A stretch of DNA of 64,000 nt from Rubrobacter xylanophilus (GTDB taxonomy: Bacteria; Actinomycetota; Rubrobacteria; Rubrobacterales; Rubrobacteraceae). The notes under the pieces were generated by a model, which worked only from the letters and a program-made list of their open reading frames with translations, searched no databases and was not told where the DNA came from. This document shows positions 1 through 8,495 of this stretch, one piece after another (the first letter of the stretch is position 1; each line of letters begins with the position of its first letter). Location: positions 2,777,501-2,841,500 of the forward strand of contig NZ_AP019791.1 of the NCBI RefSeq assembly GCF_007164525.1, written 5' to 3'. The translations under genes were made by a program, and so were the position numbers.

Positions 1-1
1 C

Positions 2-259
2 GCCGCGGTCGCCACCGCCGGAACCGTAGGCTTCGTCGGGCTCATGGCCCCGCACATCGCCCGGCGGCTGGTGGGTCCCTCCCACGGCGGGCTCCTGCCC
101 GCGGCGGCCGCAAGCGGGGGGGTGCTCGTCGTCGCGGCCGACCTCGTCGGGAGGGTCGCGTTCGCCCCGCTGGAGATACCCTGCGGCATCGTCACCTCGG
201 CGGTGGGGGCGCCGTTCTTCATATACCTGCTCTACAGGAGCACCGATGCGAAGCAGTGA
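2..259 (+). CDS. FecCD-family siderophore ABC transporter permease, C-terminal fragment
   Basis: The C-terminal 85 residues of an inner-membrane permease that moves ferric siderophore into the cytoplasm; the 5' part lies outside the window. The frame opens at base 2 and contains the family's [15 protein letters not shown] stretch just before the last transmembrane helices, followed by hydrophobic helices and the usual end near the P-C-G-I-V-T motif with a short polar tail. It overlaps the next ATPase gene by 14 bp, as is normal for a FecCD-FecE pair. Function is inferred from family and neighbours; the transported siderophore is unknown. Confidence 0.9.
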   Translation, partial: AAVATAGTVGFVGLMAPHIARRLVGPSHGGLLPAAAASGGVLVVAADLVGRVAFAPLEIPCGIVTSAVGAPFFIYLLYRSTDAKQ

Positions 260-1124
260 GGAGGATCGTTTGAGAGATCTGTGCAGAGTGTCCGGGAGGG
301 TGGAGGCCCCGCCGGAGCCCGCGAAGCTCCGGGCTGAGGGGCTCACCCTCGGCTACGACGATGCCGCCGTCATACGAGGGCTCGCCGTGGAGGTGCCGCC
401 CGGGAGGATCACCTCCGTCGTCGGTCCCAACGGTTGCGGCAAGTCCACCCTGCTCCGCGCGCTCGCCCGCCTCATGCGGCCGCGCGGCGGGAGCGTCTAC
501 CTGGACGGCAGGGAGATCTTCTCGCTTCCCACCCGCGAGGTGGCCCGGCGGCTCGGCATCCTGCCCCAGAGCCCCGAGGCTCCCGAGGGGCTCACCGTCC
601 GGGAGCTCGCCGCCCAGGGGCGCTACCCGCACCAGAGCTGGCTCTCCCAGTGGTCGGCCTCCGACGAGCGGGCCGTGGAGGAGGCGCTCCGCAAGACCGG
701 CATGCTCGACCTCGCCGACCGGCCGCTCGACACGCTCTCCGGCGGCCAGCGGCAGCGGGCCTGGATCTCGATGGCCCTCGCGCAGGAGACGGAGACGCTG
801 CTTTTGGACGAGCCCACCACCTTTCTGGACATGGCGCACCAGCTGGAGGTGCTGCAGCTCCTCGGGCGCCTCAACGCGGAGGAGGGCCGCACCGTGGTCA
901 TGGTCCTCCACGACCTCAACAACGCCGCCCGCTACTCGCACCACGTGATCGCCCTGCACGACGGCGGCGTCTACGCCGCCGGGACGCCCGAGGACGTGGT
1001 GACCCCGGAGCTTTTGCGGGACGTCTTCGGCGTGGAGGCGGACGTCGTCACCGATCCCAGGACCGGGCTCCCGCTCTGCGTCCCCTACGGGTTGCGACGC
1101 CGCGCTGACGGGGAGGGCTCATGA
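246..1124 (+). CDS. Iron-siderophore ABC transporter ATP-binding protein (FecE/FepC type)
   Basis: Cytoplasmic ATPase that powers the upstream permease. Walker [10 protein letters not shown] lies near residues 60-68, the LSGGQ signature near 164-168 and the Walker B LLLDEP near 185-190, followed by the HDL switch motif. At 292 aa it is slightly longer than usual because of about 28 polar residues before the domain. The ATG is supported by AGGAG five bases upstream and lies inside the end of the permease gene, which suggests translational coupling. The next gene starts in a 4-bp ATGA overlap. Confidence 0.93.
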   Translation: MRSSEEDRLRDLCRVSGRVEAPPEPAKLRAEGLTLGYDDAAVIRGLAVEVPPGRITSVVGPNGCGKSTLLRALARLMRPRGGSVYLDGREIFSLPTREVARRLGILPQSPEAPEGLTVRELAAQGRYPHQSWLSQWSASDERAVEEALRKTGMLDLADRPLDTLSGGQRQRAWISMALAQETETLLLDEPTTFLDMAHQLEVLQLLGRLNAEEGRTVVMVLHDLNNAARYSHHVIALHDGGVYAAGTPEDVVTPELLRDVFGVEADVVTDPRTGLPLCVPYGLRRRADGEGS

Positions 1125-1921
1125 GCCGCTCCCCGCTCTCCGAGGCCCTCCGGCTCATAAACCCGGAGCGCCACTACTTCGGCATGCGCACCGGGGCCGT
1201 CGAGGGCGGGGAATGGGTTGCCGCGACGACGCTCGTCTCCGATGGGGGGCTCGTCGGCCGGCAGCTGGAGCGGGCTCAGGACCGGTGGGGCCTGCGCCGC
1301 CGGGAGGCCGCCGCGTATCTCGTGGGTTCCTACGCCTGGGGCGTCGGGGGGCCGGCGGTGGCGGCCTACGTCCTGGCCCGGCGCATCCCCGACCTTTCCC
1401 CCGAGAACGTCCACGTGCGGCTGGATGAGGGCGGTGGCATCCCCGAGGCCGCCGTCTCCGACGAGCGCTTCGCCGCCCTCGCCTCCGACCCTGCTGCCGG
1501 GCACCCCGACGCCGTCACCGTTGCCGGGGAGGAGGAACTGCTCGGGTGGATGCGGGAGCGGCTGCTCGCCGGGCTTGAGCCGCTCGCCGACCTCGTCGGC
1601 GCAATCACCCGCGTCGGCGCCAGGACGCTGTGGGGCCGGGCCGCCGACCTGCTCGCCCAGAGCTTCCTCATGGTCGGCGGGGACACACCGGATCAGGTGA
1701 GGTACATGCAGGACGCCCGCGCCTTCGTCTCCGGTCTCCCCTTCGGCGAGAGGGTCGGCTTCTTCGTCGTCGAGAGCGCGGGACGGCGGCGGGCGTTCAT
1801 GAGGCGCAGCGTCTGCTGCCAGGCCTACAAAAACCCCGAATACGGCTACTGCCTCTCCTGCCCGGTCCTCTCCCAGGAGGAGCGAGAGCGGAGGGCCGCC
1901 GAAGAGCTGGCGAAGGTCTGA
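1121..1921 (+). CDS. FhuF-like siderophore-iron reductase, (2Fe-2S)-binding
   Basis: Probably reduces ferric siderophore in the cytoplasm to release Fe(II). The C-terminus carries the FhuF-type cluster ligand pattern CC-x10-C-x2-C ([16 protein letters not shown]), the main evidence for the call; the remainder is only weakly recognisable. The 266 aa length fits the family. It starts in a 4-bp ATGA overlap with the ABC ATPase and is followed after 20 bp by the first substrate-binding protein, so uptake and reductive release are encoded together. Confidence 0.8.
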   Translation: MSRSPLSEALRLINPERHYFGMRTGAVEGGEWVAATTLVSDGGLVGRQLERAQDRWGLRRREAAAYLVGSYAWGVGGPAVAAYVLARRIPDLSPENVHVRLDEGGGIPEAAVSDERFAALASDPAAGHPDAVTVAGEEELLGWMRERLLAGLEPLADLVGAITRVGARTLWGRAADLLAQSFLMVGGDTPDQVRYMQDARAFVSGLPFGERVGFFVVESAGRRRAFMRRSVCCQAYKNPEYGYCLSCPVLSQEERERRAAEELAKV

Positions 1922-1941
1922 GAGCGGAGAGAGAGGAGGAG

Positions 1942-2970
1942 ATGACGAGAGAGAGCGAGCGGGCCGTCCCCGCCTGGCGGCCCGAGATAGCGACGCGCAG
2001 GGAGTTTCTCGCGGGGGTCGGGGCACTGCTTTTGCTGCTCTCCGCGGGTTGTGCGGGGGGAGGTGGTGGTTCCCAGGGCGGGAGCCGCGCCGTGGAGCAC
2101 CGCTACGGGGTCACAAGGATCTCCGGGCGTCCCCGGCGGGTCGTCTCTTTGGGCTACCAGGAGCACGACTTCCTGTACGCGCTCGGGATAAAACCCGTGG
2201 CCGTCCGCTACTGGTACGGGGACCGCGACGACGTCATTTACCCCTGGGCCGAGGACGAGGCGGGGGACGTCGACCCCGAGATCCTCAACATGCCCTTCGG
2301 CCAGCTCAACTTCGAGAAGATAGCCGCGCTGGAGCCCGACCTGATCATGGGGGTCTACGCCGGGCTCACGCGGGAGGAGTACGAGACGCTCTCGGAGATG
2401 GCCCCCACCGTCGCCCAGCCCCGGGGCTACGTGAACTTCGGGGCGCCCTGGCAGCGGGCGACCCTCATGGCCGGCCGGGCAGTGGGGCGCGAGGGGCGGG
2501 CGCGGCGGCTGGTCTCGGGGCTGGAGCGGCGCTTCGAGGAGGCGCGGCGCGAGCATCCAGAGTTCGACGGGGCCACCGTGGCCGTCGCGAGCTACGGGAA
2601 CGGCGAGAAGATCGGGTTCTTCTCCTCGCAGGATGCGCGGGCCCGCTTCTTCACCGGGCTCGGCTTCCGGGTTCCCGAACGGCTCGAGGAGCTCGCCCGG
2701 GAGAGCTTCTACGGCACCATAAGCCCCGAGCGAATGGACCTCCTCGACGCCGACCTACTGGTCTGGTGCCAGCTCGCCTCCACCGAGGGCGGGAGAGAGG
2801 CCATCGAAGGCGACCCTCTGGTGCGGCGGCTCGACGCCAGCCGGGAAGGGCGCGTGGTCTTCATGGAGGGGACGCTCGACGACGCGCTCCAGTTCGGCAC
2901 CGTGCTGAGCCTGCCCTTCCTGCTGGAGCGGGCGGTGCCGCGGATCGCCGCCGCGGTGAACGACGACTGA
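1942..2970 (+). CDS. Iron-siderophore ABC transporter substrate-binding lipoprotein (paralogue 1)
   Basis: Extracytoplasmic binding protein of the FepB/FhuD class that delivers iron-siderophore to the permease. The open frame extends far upstream, but the ATG at this position has GGAGGAG directly before it and opens a Tat-type signal (TRREFLAG), a hydrophobic core and the lipobox LSAGC, so it is probably exported folded and lipid-anchored. The mature part has the two-lobed type III binding-protein pattern (VVSLGYQEHDFLYALG, then IAALEPDLIMG). First of three tandem paralogues; a stretch of about 104 bp is nearly identical to the second. Confidence 0.88.
   Translation: MTRESERAVPAWRPEIATRREFLAGVGALLLLLSAGCAGGGGGSQGGSRAVEHRYGVTRISGRPRRVVSLGYQEHDFLYALGIKPVAVRYWYGDRDDVIYPWAEDEAGDVDPEILNMPFGQLNFEKIAALEPDLIMGVYAGLTREEYETLSEMAPTVAQPRGYVNFGAPWQRATLMAGRAVGREGRARRLVSGLERRFEEARREHPEFDGATVAVASYGNGEKIGFFSSQDARARFFTGLGFRVPERLEELARESFYGTISPERMDLLDADLLVWCQLASTEGGREAIEGDPLVRRLDASREGRVVFMEGTLDDALQFGTVLSLPFLLERAVPRIAAAVNDD
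2473..2576 (+). repeat. 104-bp near-identical segment, copy 1
   Basis: This stretch inside the first substrate-binding protein gene matches the segment at 3515-3618 in the second gene at 100 of 104 positions, by my reading (offset 1042 bp; mismatches at 2481, 2556, 2559 and 2561). The flanks of the two genes differ much more. It encodes the segment beginning GRAVGREGRARRLVSG. The pattern suggests recent gene conversion or strong local constraint. Confidence 0.85.
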
Positions 2971-2986
2971 AAAAAGGAGGAAGCTT

Positions 2987-4015
2987 ATGCATGGGAGCAT
3001 GCCGGTTGCACCTCTGCGCCGGCCCGGGATCTCGAACGATCTCAACCGCCGCGACTTTCTCGTAGGAGGCGCCGCCGCGCTGCTCCTCGCCGGCTGCGGC
3101 GGGAGGGCCGGGGGCGAGAACGACCGGGAGAGCAGGACCATCGAGCACAAGTTCGGCAGGACCACCATCGAGGGGAGACCCGGCCGGGTCGTCTCCGTGG
3201 GCTTCACCGACCACGATCCCCTGCTGGCGCTCGGGGTGCGGCCCGTCGGGATCCGGCGCTGGTTCGGCGAGCCGCGCCGCGGCGTATGGCCGTGGGCCCG
3301 GGACGAGCTCGGCGATGCCACCCCGGAGCTGCTGCCCGTCGACTCCATAAACTACGAGCAGGTCGCGGCCCTCGAGCCCGACCTCATCGTGGGCATCTCC
3401 TCCGGCATGACCCGCAACGACTACGACACCCTCTCCGAGTTCGCCCCCACCCTGCCCCAGTCGGACAGGTGGCCGGACTACGGCGTGCCCTGGCAGGAGC
3501 AGACGCTCGTCATCGGCCGGGCGGTGGGGCGCGAGGGGCGGGCGCGGCGGCTGGTCTCGGGGCTGGAGCGGCGCTTCGAGGAGGCGCGGCGCGAGCACCC
3601 GGGGTTCGACGGGGCCACGGTCTCGGTCATCGGGACCGGCGACGGGCTCTTCTACCTGTACTCCACCGTCGACCGGAGCGTGAAGTTCTTCAACTCTTTG
3701 GGCTTCCGGCTCCCCGAGGAGGCCGCCCGGATCGCCCCGGACAACCGCTACTACGTGGAGATCAGCGAGGAGCAGTTCGGGCTGGTCGACGCCGACGTCC
3801 TCGTCTGCTTCTCCGCGAGCCCCGCCGACGAGGAGCGCATACGGTCGAACCGGCTCTTCCGGCGGCTGGACGCCGTGCGGGAGGACAGGGTGGTCTACCT
3901 CTCCGATAACGACGACCCGCTCAAGGGCGCGCTCTCCTTCAACACCGTCCTCAGCCACCCCTACCTGCTGGAGAACTTCGTCCCGCGCCTGGCGCGGATC
4001 GTGGAAGAGGTTTAG
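2987..4015 (+). CDS. Iron-siderophore ABC transporter substrate-binding lipoprotein (paralogue 2)
   Basis: Second tandem paralogue, 342 aa. A strong ribosome site (AAGGAGGAAG) precedes the ATG. The N-terminus has a twin-arginine motif (NRRDFLVG), a hydrophobic core and lipobox LLAGC, so the product should be a Tat-exported lipoprotein on the outer face of the membrane. The type III binding-protein landmarks are present (VVSVGFTDHDPLLALG, then VAALEPDLIVG). It starts 16 bp after paralogue 1 and ends 10 bp before paralogue 3, so all three are probably co-transcribed and serve one permease/ATPase pair with different ligand specificities (inference). Confidence 0.88.
   Translation: MHGSMPVAPLRRPGISNDLNRRDFLVGGAAALLLAGCGGRAGGENDRESRTIEHKFGRTTIEGRPGRVVSVGFTDHDPLLALGVRPVGIRRWFGEPRRGVWPWARDELGDATPELLPVDSINYEQVAALEPDLIVGISSGMTRNDYDTLSEFAPTLPQSDRWPDYGVPWQEQTLVIGRAVGREGRARRLVSGLERRFEEARREHPGFDGATVSVIGTGDGLFYLYSTVDRSVKFFNSLGFRLPEEAARIAPDNRYYVEISEEQFGLVDADVLVCFSASPADEERIRSNRLFRRLDAVREDRVVYLSDNDDPLKGALSFNTVLSHPYLLENFVPRLARIVEEV
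3515..3618 (+). repeat. 104-bp near-identical segment, copy 2
   Basis: Partner of the segment at 2473-2576. Identity falls sharply outside it: the third paralogue, at about 4538-4635, keeps the protein motif but not the DNA identity. Copies 1 and 2 therefore seem to have exchanged sequence while copy 3 has not. Confidence 0.85.
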
Positions 4016-4025
4016 GAGGTCTACC

Positions 4026-4997
4026 GTGATGCGGACCATCGAGGAGATCCCGGTCGTAGAGAACGACCTCAGCCGCCGCGACTTCCTGTTCGGGAGCGCG
4101 GCGGTGCTGCTTTTGGGCGGTTGCGGCGGTGGCGGGGGCGAGCCTGCCGCAGACACCCGCGTCGTCGAGCACAAGTTCGGGAGGACGGAGCTCCCCCCGG
4201 ATCCCGACCGGGTGGTCACGGTGGGTTTCAACGAGGCGGACTTCGCGCTCGCGCTCGGGGTCGTGCCGGTGGGGGTGCGGGACTTCATCGGGCCGTTTCG
4301 GGAGGAGGAGCGTCCCTGGGCGCGGGAGGAGCTCGGCGGCGCCCGGCCGAAGCTGGTGGGGGGAGAGGAGATCAACTACGAGGCCGTCGCGGCCCTCGAG
4401 CCGGATCTCATCCTCGGCGTCTACTCGTTCGTGGACCGGGACGGATACGAGCTTCTCTCGGAGATAGCCCCCACCGTCGCCCAGCCGGCGCGCTACCCCG
4501 ACGGGGGCACCCCCTGGCAGGAGCAGACGCTCATAACCGGCCGGGCACTGGGCAGGGAGGAGCGGGCGCGCGAGGTCGTCGCCGGCGTCGAGCGGCGCTT
4601 CGAGCGGGCGCGTAGCGAGCACCCGGAGTTCGCGGGGAAGGTCATGCCCGTGGTGTTCGCCACCGAGGGCCAGTTCTACGTGCTGGGTCCCGACGACCTC
4701 AGGACGAGGCTCTTCACGGCGCTGGGGTTCGAGATGCCGGAGCGGACCGGTCCCATCAGCCGGGAGCGGGTGGACCTCCTGGACCGGGACGTGGTGGTCT
4801 TCATAGGCACCGACCGCAAGACGCTCGAGAACGACGAGCTGCTCCGGAGCCTGGATGCGGTGCGCGAGGGTCGGGTGGTCTACTTCGGGGATTTCGCCAC
4901 CGACTTCGCGGGCGCCCTCGGCTACAGCAGCCCCCTGAGCCTGCCCTTCGCGCTCGAGATCGCGGTGCCCCGCCTGGCGGCCGCCGTGGCCCGGTAG
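4026..4997 (+). CDS. Iron-siderophore ABC transporter substrate-binding lipoprotein (paralogue 3)
   Basis: Third tandem paralogue, 323 aa, starting GTG (an ATG follows directly), with AGGAGGT upstream. It again has a twin-arginine signal (SRRDFLFG) and lipobox LLGGC, then the type III binding-protein fold (VVTVGFNEADFALALG and VAALEPDLILG). It is more divergent than copies 1 and 2. It ends 7 bp before a convergent gene on the other strand and is the last gene of the iron operon. Confidence 0.88.
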   Translation: MMRTIEEIPVVENDLSRRDFLFGSAAVLLLGGCGGGGGEPAADTRVVEHKFGRTELPPDPDRVVTVGFNEADFALALGVVPVGVRDFIGPFREEERPWAREELGGARPKLVGGEEINYEAVAALEPDLILGVYSFVDRDGYELLSEIAPTVAQPARYPDGGTPWQEQTLITGRALGREERAREVVAGVERRFERARSEHPEFAGKVMPVVFATEGQFYVLGPDDLRTRLFTALGFEMPERTGPISRERVDLLDRDVVVFIGTDRKTLENDELLRSLDAVREGRVVYFGDFATDFAGALGYSSPLSLPFALEIAVPRLAAAVAR

Positions 4998-5004
4998 CCT
5001 GGTG

Positions 5005-5943
5005 TCAGCGGAGGCCTGCGGCGGCGAGACGTTCCGCTATCCGCTCCAGCTGCCTTCTGCTGGTGATGTCCCGGGCGTCTTGCTCCACCCGCACGATCCT
5101 GTACCTCCGGAAACGTTCCTCTATCTCGCGCAGGTACCCGGCCTGCTGCTCCAGGCGGGCCCGCATGAACTCTCCCTCCTCGACCTCCGGCAGCACCCGG
5201 TTGACGATGAGGGCACCGACCGCGACGCCGCTTCCGGCGAGCGTGGCAAGGGCTCGGGCGGTCTCCTCTATCGGGAGGCGCTCGGGGATCAACGCCAGGT
5301 AGAAGGTGGCGTCTTCCAGCAGCCGGTGGCGGGCGTGGTGGAACCTGTCACGGCGCTCGCGCAAACGCCTCAGGATCGGGTCGTCCCCGGAGCCTTCCTC
5401 GCCGGCCAGGTTCCTGAGCATCCGCTCCATTCCGGCGACCTTCTCTCGCTGGCGGACCATCCCTTCGACCCAAGCCGTGAGCAGGGCGGGGAGCGTGAGC
5501 AGCCGCAGGGTGTGGCCGGTGGGGGCGGTGTCGAAGACGATGCGGTCGTACTCCTGCGGGCAGAGGGCGATGAGGTCCACGAAGCGGTCGAAGAGCGCCG
5601 ACTCTTCGGTGCCGGGGCTGGAGCGGGCGAGGTCGAGGTGTCTGTGGACCGTGGGAAGTACTTCGGGGCTGACCGACTCGCGGGCGTCCTCCTTGATCTT
5701 CTCGACGTAGGCCGCCGCGTCCGCCGCCGCGTCTATCTCCACCGCCCAAAGGTCGTCTCCGACCCGCTCCGGCTCCCCCGAGAGTTCAGCGTCCAGGATG
5801 TCGCCGGTGGAGTGGGCGGGGTCGGTGGAGACGAGCAGGGTTCTCTCGCCCCGGGAGGCGAGCAGGGTGGCGAAGGCCGCCGCGAGCGTGGTCTTGCCGA
5901 CCCCTCCCTTGCCGCCGAAGAAGGCTAAGCGCCGCTCGCTCAA
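5005..5943 (-). CDS. ArsA/Get3-family ATPase
   Basis: Single-domain ArsA-like ATPase of about 312 aa with a deviant P-loop GGKGGVGKTT at the extreme N-terminus, the switch motif STDPAHS and the DTAPTGHTLRLL motif, all hallmarks of the ArsA/Get3 branch of the SIMIBI NTPases. The frame stays open upstream, but only shadow sequence lies there. The TTG at 5943 makes a 4-bp overlap (TTGA) with the upstream gene's stop and places the P-loop about 10 residues in. No arsenic genes are nearby; the neighbours are CstA and two Cys-Cys proteins, so a role in handling a thiol or metal cargo, or in insertion of that complex, is more likely than arsenite export (inference). Confidence 0.85.
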   Translation of the reverse strand: MSERRLAFFGGKGGVGKTTLAAAFATLLASRGERTLLVSTDPAHSTGDILDAELSGEPERVGDDLWAVEIDAAADAAAYVEKIKEDARESVSPEVLPTVHRHLDLARSSPGTEESALFDRFVDLIALCPQEYDRIVFDTAPTGHTLRLLTLPALLTAWVEGMVRQREKVAGMERMLRNLAGEEGSGDDPILRRLRERRDRFHHARHRLLEDATFYLALIPERLPIEETARALATLAGSGVAVGALIVNRVLPEVEEGEFMRARLEQQAGYLREIEERFRRYRIVRVEQDARDITSRRQLERIAERLAAAGLR

Positions 5944-6206
5944 CAACAGAAGCCCGGCTCGGGGAAGCGGTTCATCCCCATCCTCTGGTGCCAGCGGTGG
6001 AACTCCTCGACGAACTCCGGGTAGAGCTCCAGGGTGTAGTAGCCAGCGGGGTTGGGGATGCCCAGGGCCTCCAGAAAGAGCATCGCCATCAGCGCATCCT
6101 GCTGGCGGGCGGCCTCGCGCTGGAGACCGGACCTCCACTTGCTCACGAAGAACTCGTCGTGGAGCTCCTCCATGCGCCGGTACAGATCACGCAGCCCGGG
6201 GGACAT
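5940..6206 (-). CDS. Small Cys-Cys-ended protein (cory-CC-star type)
   Basis: An 88-aa soluble protein ending exactly in Cys-Cys-stop (PEPGFCC). From memory it matches the family named cory-CC-star. The C-terminal Cys-Cys and pairing with CstA parallel YbdD/YjiX, the small partner of CstA-type transporters in enterobacteria, which also ends in Cys-Cys and in some relatives in Cys-Sec. The ATG at 6206 has AGGAAAG upstream and sits 5 bp after the thioredoxin-fold gene; the stop overlaps the ArsA start. The exact role is unknown; the terminal thiols are probably redox-active or metal-binding. Confidence 0.75.
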   Translation of the reverse strand: MSPGLRDLYRRMEELHDEFFVSKWRSGLQREAARQQDALMAMLFLEALGIPNPAGYYTLELYPEFVEEFHRWHQRMGMNRFPEPGFCC

Positions 6207-6211
6207 CTTTC

Positions 6212-6643
6212 CTATACCCTTGCCAGTTCCAGCTCCTCGAGCTCGGAGCGAACGGCGGCCACGGCGTCCGCAGCGGCGGGGATCCTGCCGCTGAAGAGCA
6301 CCTTGCCGTCGAAGATCACCGCGTTGTAGGAGACGCCGCTCCTTACCTGACGCCACGTCTCCAGCGCGGAGAGCCCCCGCCTGCGGGCGTCCCGGACGAT
6401 GGCGGGGATTAGCCAGACCGCATTGCGCGGGTCTACGACCGTGATCTGCAGATCTTCGAACTCCGCGCGCAGCGCCCGGTAGACCTCGCCCATCGCCTCC
6501 ATCTCGCAGCGGTTCGCCGCGAAGGTCTCGGGGTCGCCGAGCTCATGATTCTGGCCGCCCAGCCGCCCGCAGCAGCCTGAGCCCGTCACCTGCGCGTCCC
6601 ACTCGCGTACGAGGATGACCCGGTGTCGGGTCCGATCCCTCAT
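6212..6643 (-). CDS. Thioredoxin-fold-like protein with vicinal Cys-Cys motif
   Basis: A 143-aa protein with an early beta-strand (VILVREWD), then a GSGCCGRLGG motif where thioredoxin-like proteins carry active-site cysteines, and a C-terminal half (NAVIFDGKVLFSGRIP) typical of the last strands and helix of a thioredoxin fold. I do not recognise a named family. The start codon overlaps the stop of cstA by one base (TGATG), so it should be co-translated with the transporter. Together with the Cys-Cys-ended protein and the ArsA-like ATPase it suggests a dithiol relay attached to CstA (inference). Confidence 0.7.
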   Translation of the reverse strand: MRDRTRHRVILVREWDAQVTGSGCCGRLGGQNHELGDPETFAANRCEMEAMGEVYRALRAEFEDLQITVVDPRNAVWLIPAIVRDARRRGLSALETWRQVRSGVSYNAVIFDGKVLFSGRIPAAADAVAAVRSELEELELARV

Positions 6644-8373
6644 CACGTCTCCGGCCCTCCGCCCTCTCCGGCGCCGGCTGGCCGACCCGCCCGCCGCTGC
6701 TCGCGCGCCCGCCGGAAGGCCGCTATCGCCTCGATTATGAGCCAGAGGGCGAGCACGAAGATGATGCCGTCCAGAATGGTCAGCAGCCAGTCGCCCTCCC
6801 GGTAGAAGCTCCCGAGCTGGATGAAGAGGGCCCAGGTGGTCATGATCAGGAGGAAGGTGAGCGGGACTATCTGGGCGATAGGATTGCGGCCCCTGGTGAA
6901 GACCCACACGGCGATGATCGAGAGCGCCAGCCCGGCGGTGAGCTGGTTGGTGGTGCCGAAGAGCCGCCACAGGCGTCCGAAGACGAACCCGCCCGTCTCT
7001 CCCCCGCCGGGGAACAGCGCGAGGCCGAGCGGGATCAGGACCGCGATCGTGGTCGTCAGGGTGATGTTGCGGGTGAGCGACCCGACCCGGACTATCTCTC
7101 CGATCTCCTGGATGATGTATCGCTGCAACCGGATGCCGGTGTCCATGGTCGTGCCCGCGAAGGTGATGACCACGACCGCCGCAAATATGGTGCCCAGCGA
7201 TACCGGGATGCCCAGGTTGTTGGCGAAGTGGCCTACGCCCTCCGTGAAGTTGCCCACCGCGTTGTCCGAGGCGAGCCCGAAGTTCGCGTACCTCTCCTGC
7301 CACACGGCGAGCGTCCCGATGCCGGCGGTGGCCGCCAGGATGGAGGCGACGGCTAGCGAACCCTCTCCAAGGGCACCCATGTAACCTACATATCTGGCGT
7401 CCTCCTCGTTGTCCAGCTGCTTGGAGGTGGTGCCCGAGGAGACCAGGCTGTGGAAACCGCTGATGGCGCCGCAGGCGATCGTTATGAACAGGAACGGGAA
7501 CCAATTCGGCGAGCCCTCGGGCAGGTTCGTGTTGAGCGCCGGGGCCACGATCCTGTCGAAGCCCACCGCCACGCCGAGGAAGATGACCCCGAGCGCGATG
7601 AAGAGCTGGTAGGAGTTGAGGTAGTCCCGCGGCTGCAGGAGGAGCCACACCGGCAGGCGCGAGGCGAACCAGGTGTAGATGAAGATCAGGATCACCCACG
7701 TGGTCCTCACCTCCAGTCCGAGCGCGTTCGCCAGCCCGTCTACCCGGATGGGGAACGCCTGTCCCACGGGGATGAAGGCGTAGAGCAGCGCCACGGCCAC
7801 GATCGTCGGAACCAGCAGGGAGACCCGGCGCCGGTAGGCCAGCTGACCCACGGCTATCGCCAGCGGGATGATCAGCACCGCCGGGATGACGGCCCCCGGA
7901 TTGGCCTCGAACAGGATCGCCATCACCACCGCAAAGACCGCGTTTACCAGGGTGAGCAGGAAGAAGATGATCAGCAGAAACAGCGTCCGCGCCCGGGGCG
8001 TTATGACCCTCTGTGTCAGGGTCCCGATGTTCTGCGCCCGGTTTCTCACCGAGACTACCAGCGATCCGAAGTCGTGGACGCCCGCCGCGAAGATGGTCCC
8101 GAGCACCACCCACAGCAGCGCCGGAACCCAGCCCCAGAAGACGGCTATCGCCGGCCCGACTATCGGGGCCGCACCCGCAACGGAGGTGAAGTGGTGCCCG
8201 AAGAGAACGTGCTTGTTGGTGGGCACGTAGTCCACCCCATCCTCGAACTCGTGCGCCGGGGTCCGGAAATTCTTGTCGAGGGCATAGACTTTCTCGGCCA
8301 GATACCTCGAGTAGAACCGGTAGGCGAGAAAGAAGGCTATCAGCACGCCGATGACCACGAATACTGCCGGCAA
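6643..8373 (-). CDS. cstA: CstA-family transporter (peptide/pyruvate uptake)
   Basis: Large polytopic inner-membrane protein of the carbon-starvation CstA/BtsT family, about 576 aa, shorter than the roughly 700-aa E. coli protein, as in many Gram-positives. The N-terminal helix is followed by the conserved region around DYVPTNKHVLFGHHFTSVAG and the APIVGPAIAVFWGW helix. Two TTG starts are possible; the one at 8373 has GGAGG five bases upstream, whereas the one at 8385 does not. It heads a four-gene minus-strand unit with two Cys-Cys proteins and an ArsA-like ATPase. Known substrates in the family are peptides and pyruvate. Confidence 0.92.
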   Translation of the reverse strand: MPAVFVVIGVLIAFFLAYRFYSRYLAEKVYALDKNFRTPAHEFEDGVDYVPTNKHVLFGHHFTSVAGAAPIVGPAIAVFWGWVPALLWVVLGTIFAAGVHDFGSLVVSVRNRAQNIGTLTQRVITPRARTLFLLIIFFLLTLVNAVFAVVMAILFEANPGAVIPAVLIIPLAIAVGQLAYRRRVSLLVPTIVAVALLYAFIPVGQAFPIRVDGLANALGLEVRTTWVILIFIYTWFASRLPVWLLLQPRDYLNSYQLFIALGVIFLGVAVGFDRIVAPALNTNLPEGSPNWFPFLFITIACGAISGFHSLVSSGTTSKQLDNEEDARYVGYMGALGEGSLAVASILAATAGIGTLAVWQERYANFGLASDNAVGNFTEGVGHFANNLGIPVSLGTIFAAVVVITFAGTTMDTGIRLQRYIIQEIGEIVRVGSLTRNITLTTTIAVLIPLGLALFPGGGETGGFVFGRLWRLFGTTNQLTAGLALSIIAVWVFTRGRNPIAQIVPLTFLLIMTTWALFIQLGSFYREGDWLLTILDGIIFVLALWLIIEAIAAFRRAREQRRAGRPAGAGEGGGPET

Positions 8374-8495
8374 GGCTGCCTCCAATCTGTTTTCCGTGCT
8401 TCGTCGCTCTCCCCAGAGAGTACCTTTGAGATAGTATGAACCGTGCGAACTGCTGTTGCAAGTATGCAGTATACAAAATTAATACGGAATTAAAG
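8374..8495. promoter_or_regulatory. Divergent AT-rich intergenic region
   Basis: A region of about 120 bp separates cstA (minus) from the following plus-strand gene. It is strikingly AT-rich for this genome around 8458-8492 (GTATACAAAATTAATAC) and must contain both promoters. I cannot place -35/-10 pairs with certainty. Confidence 0.45.

Noticed and set aside
219-2026. Long open frames antisense to the iron-transport genes
   Set aside because: They mirror codon structure of the real genes in GC-rich DNA, lack ribosome sites and domain motifs, and run across gene borders.
5940-5946. TGA after the terminal Cys-Cys read as selenocysteine
   Set aside because: The family ends in Cys-Cys-stop and the TGA overlaps the start of the next gene; readthrough would run into its out-of-frame coding region.
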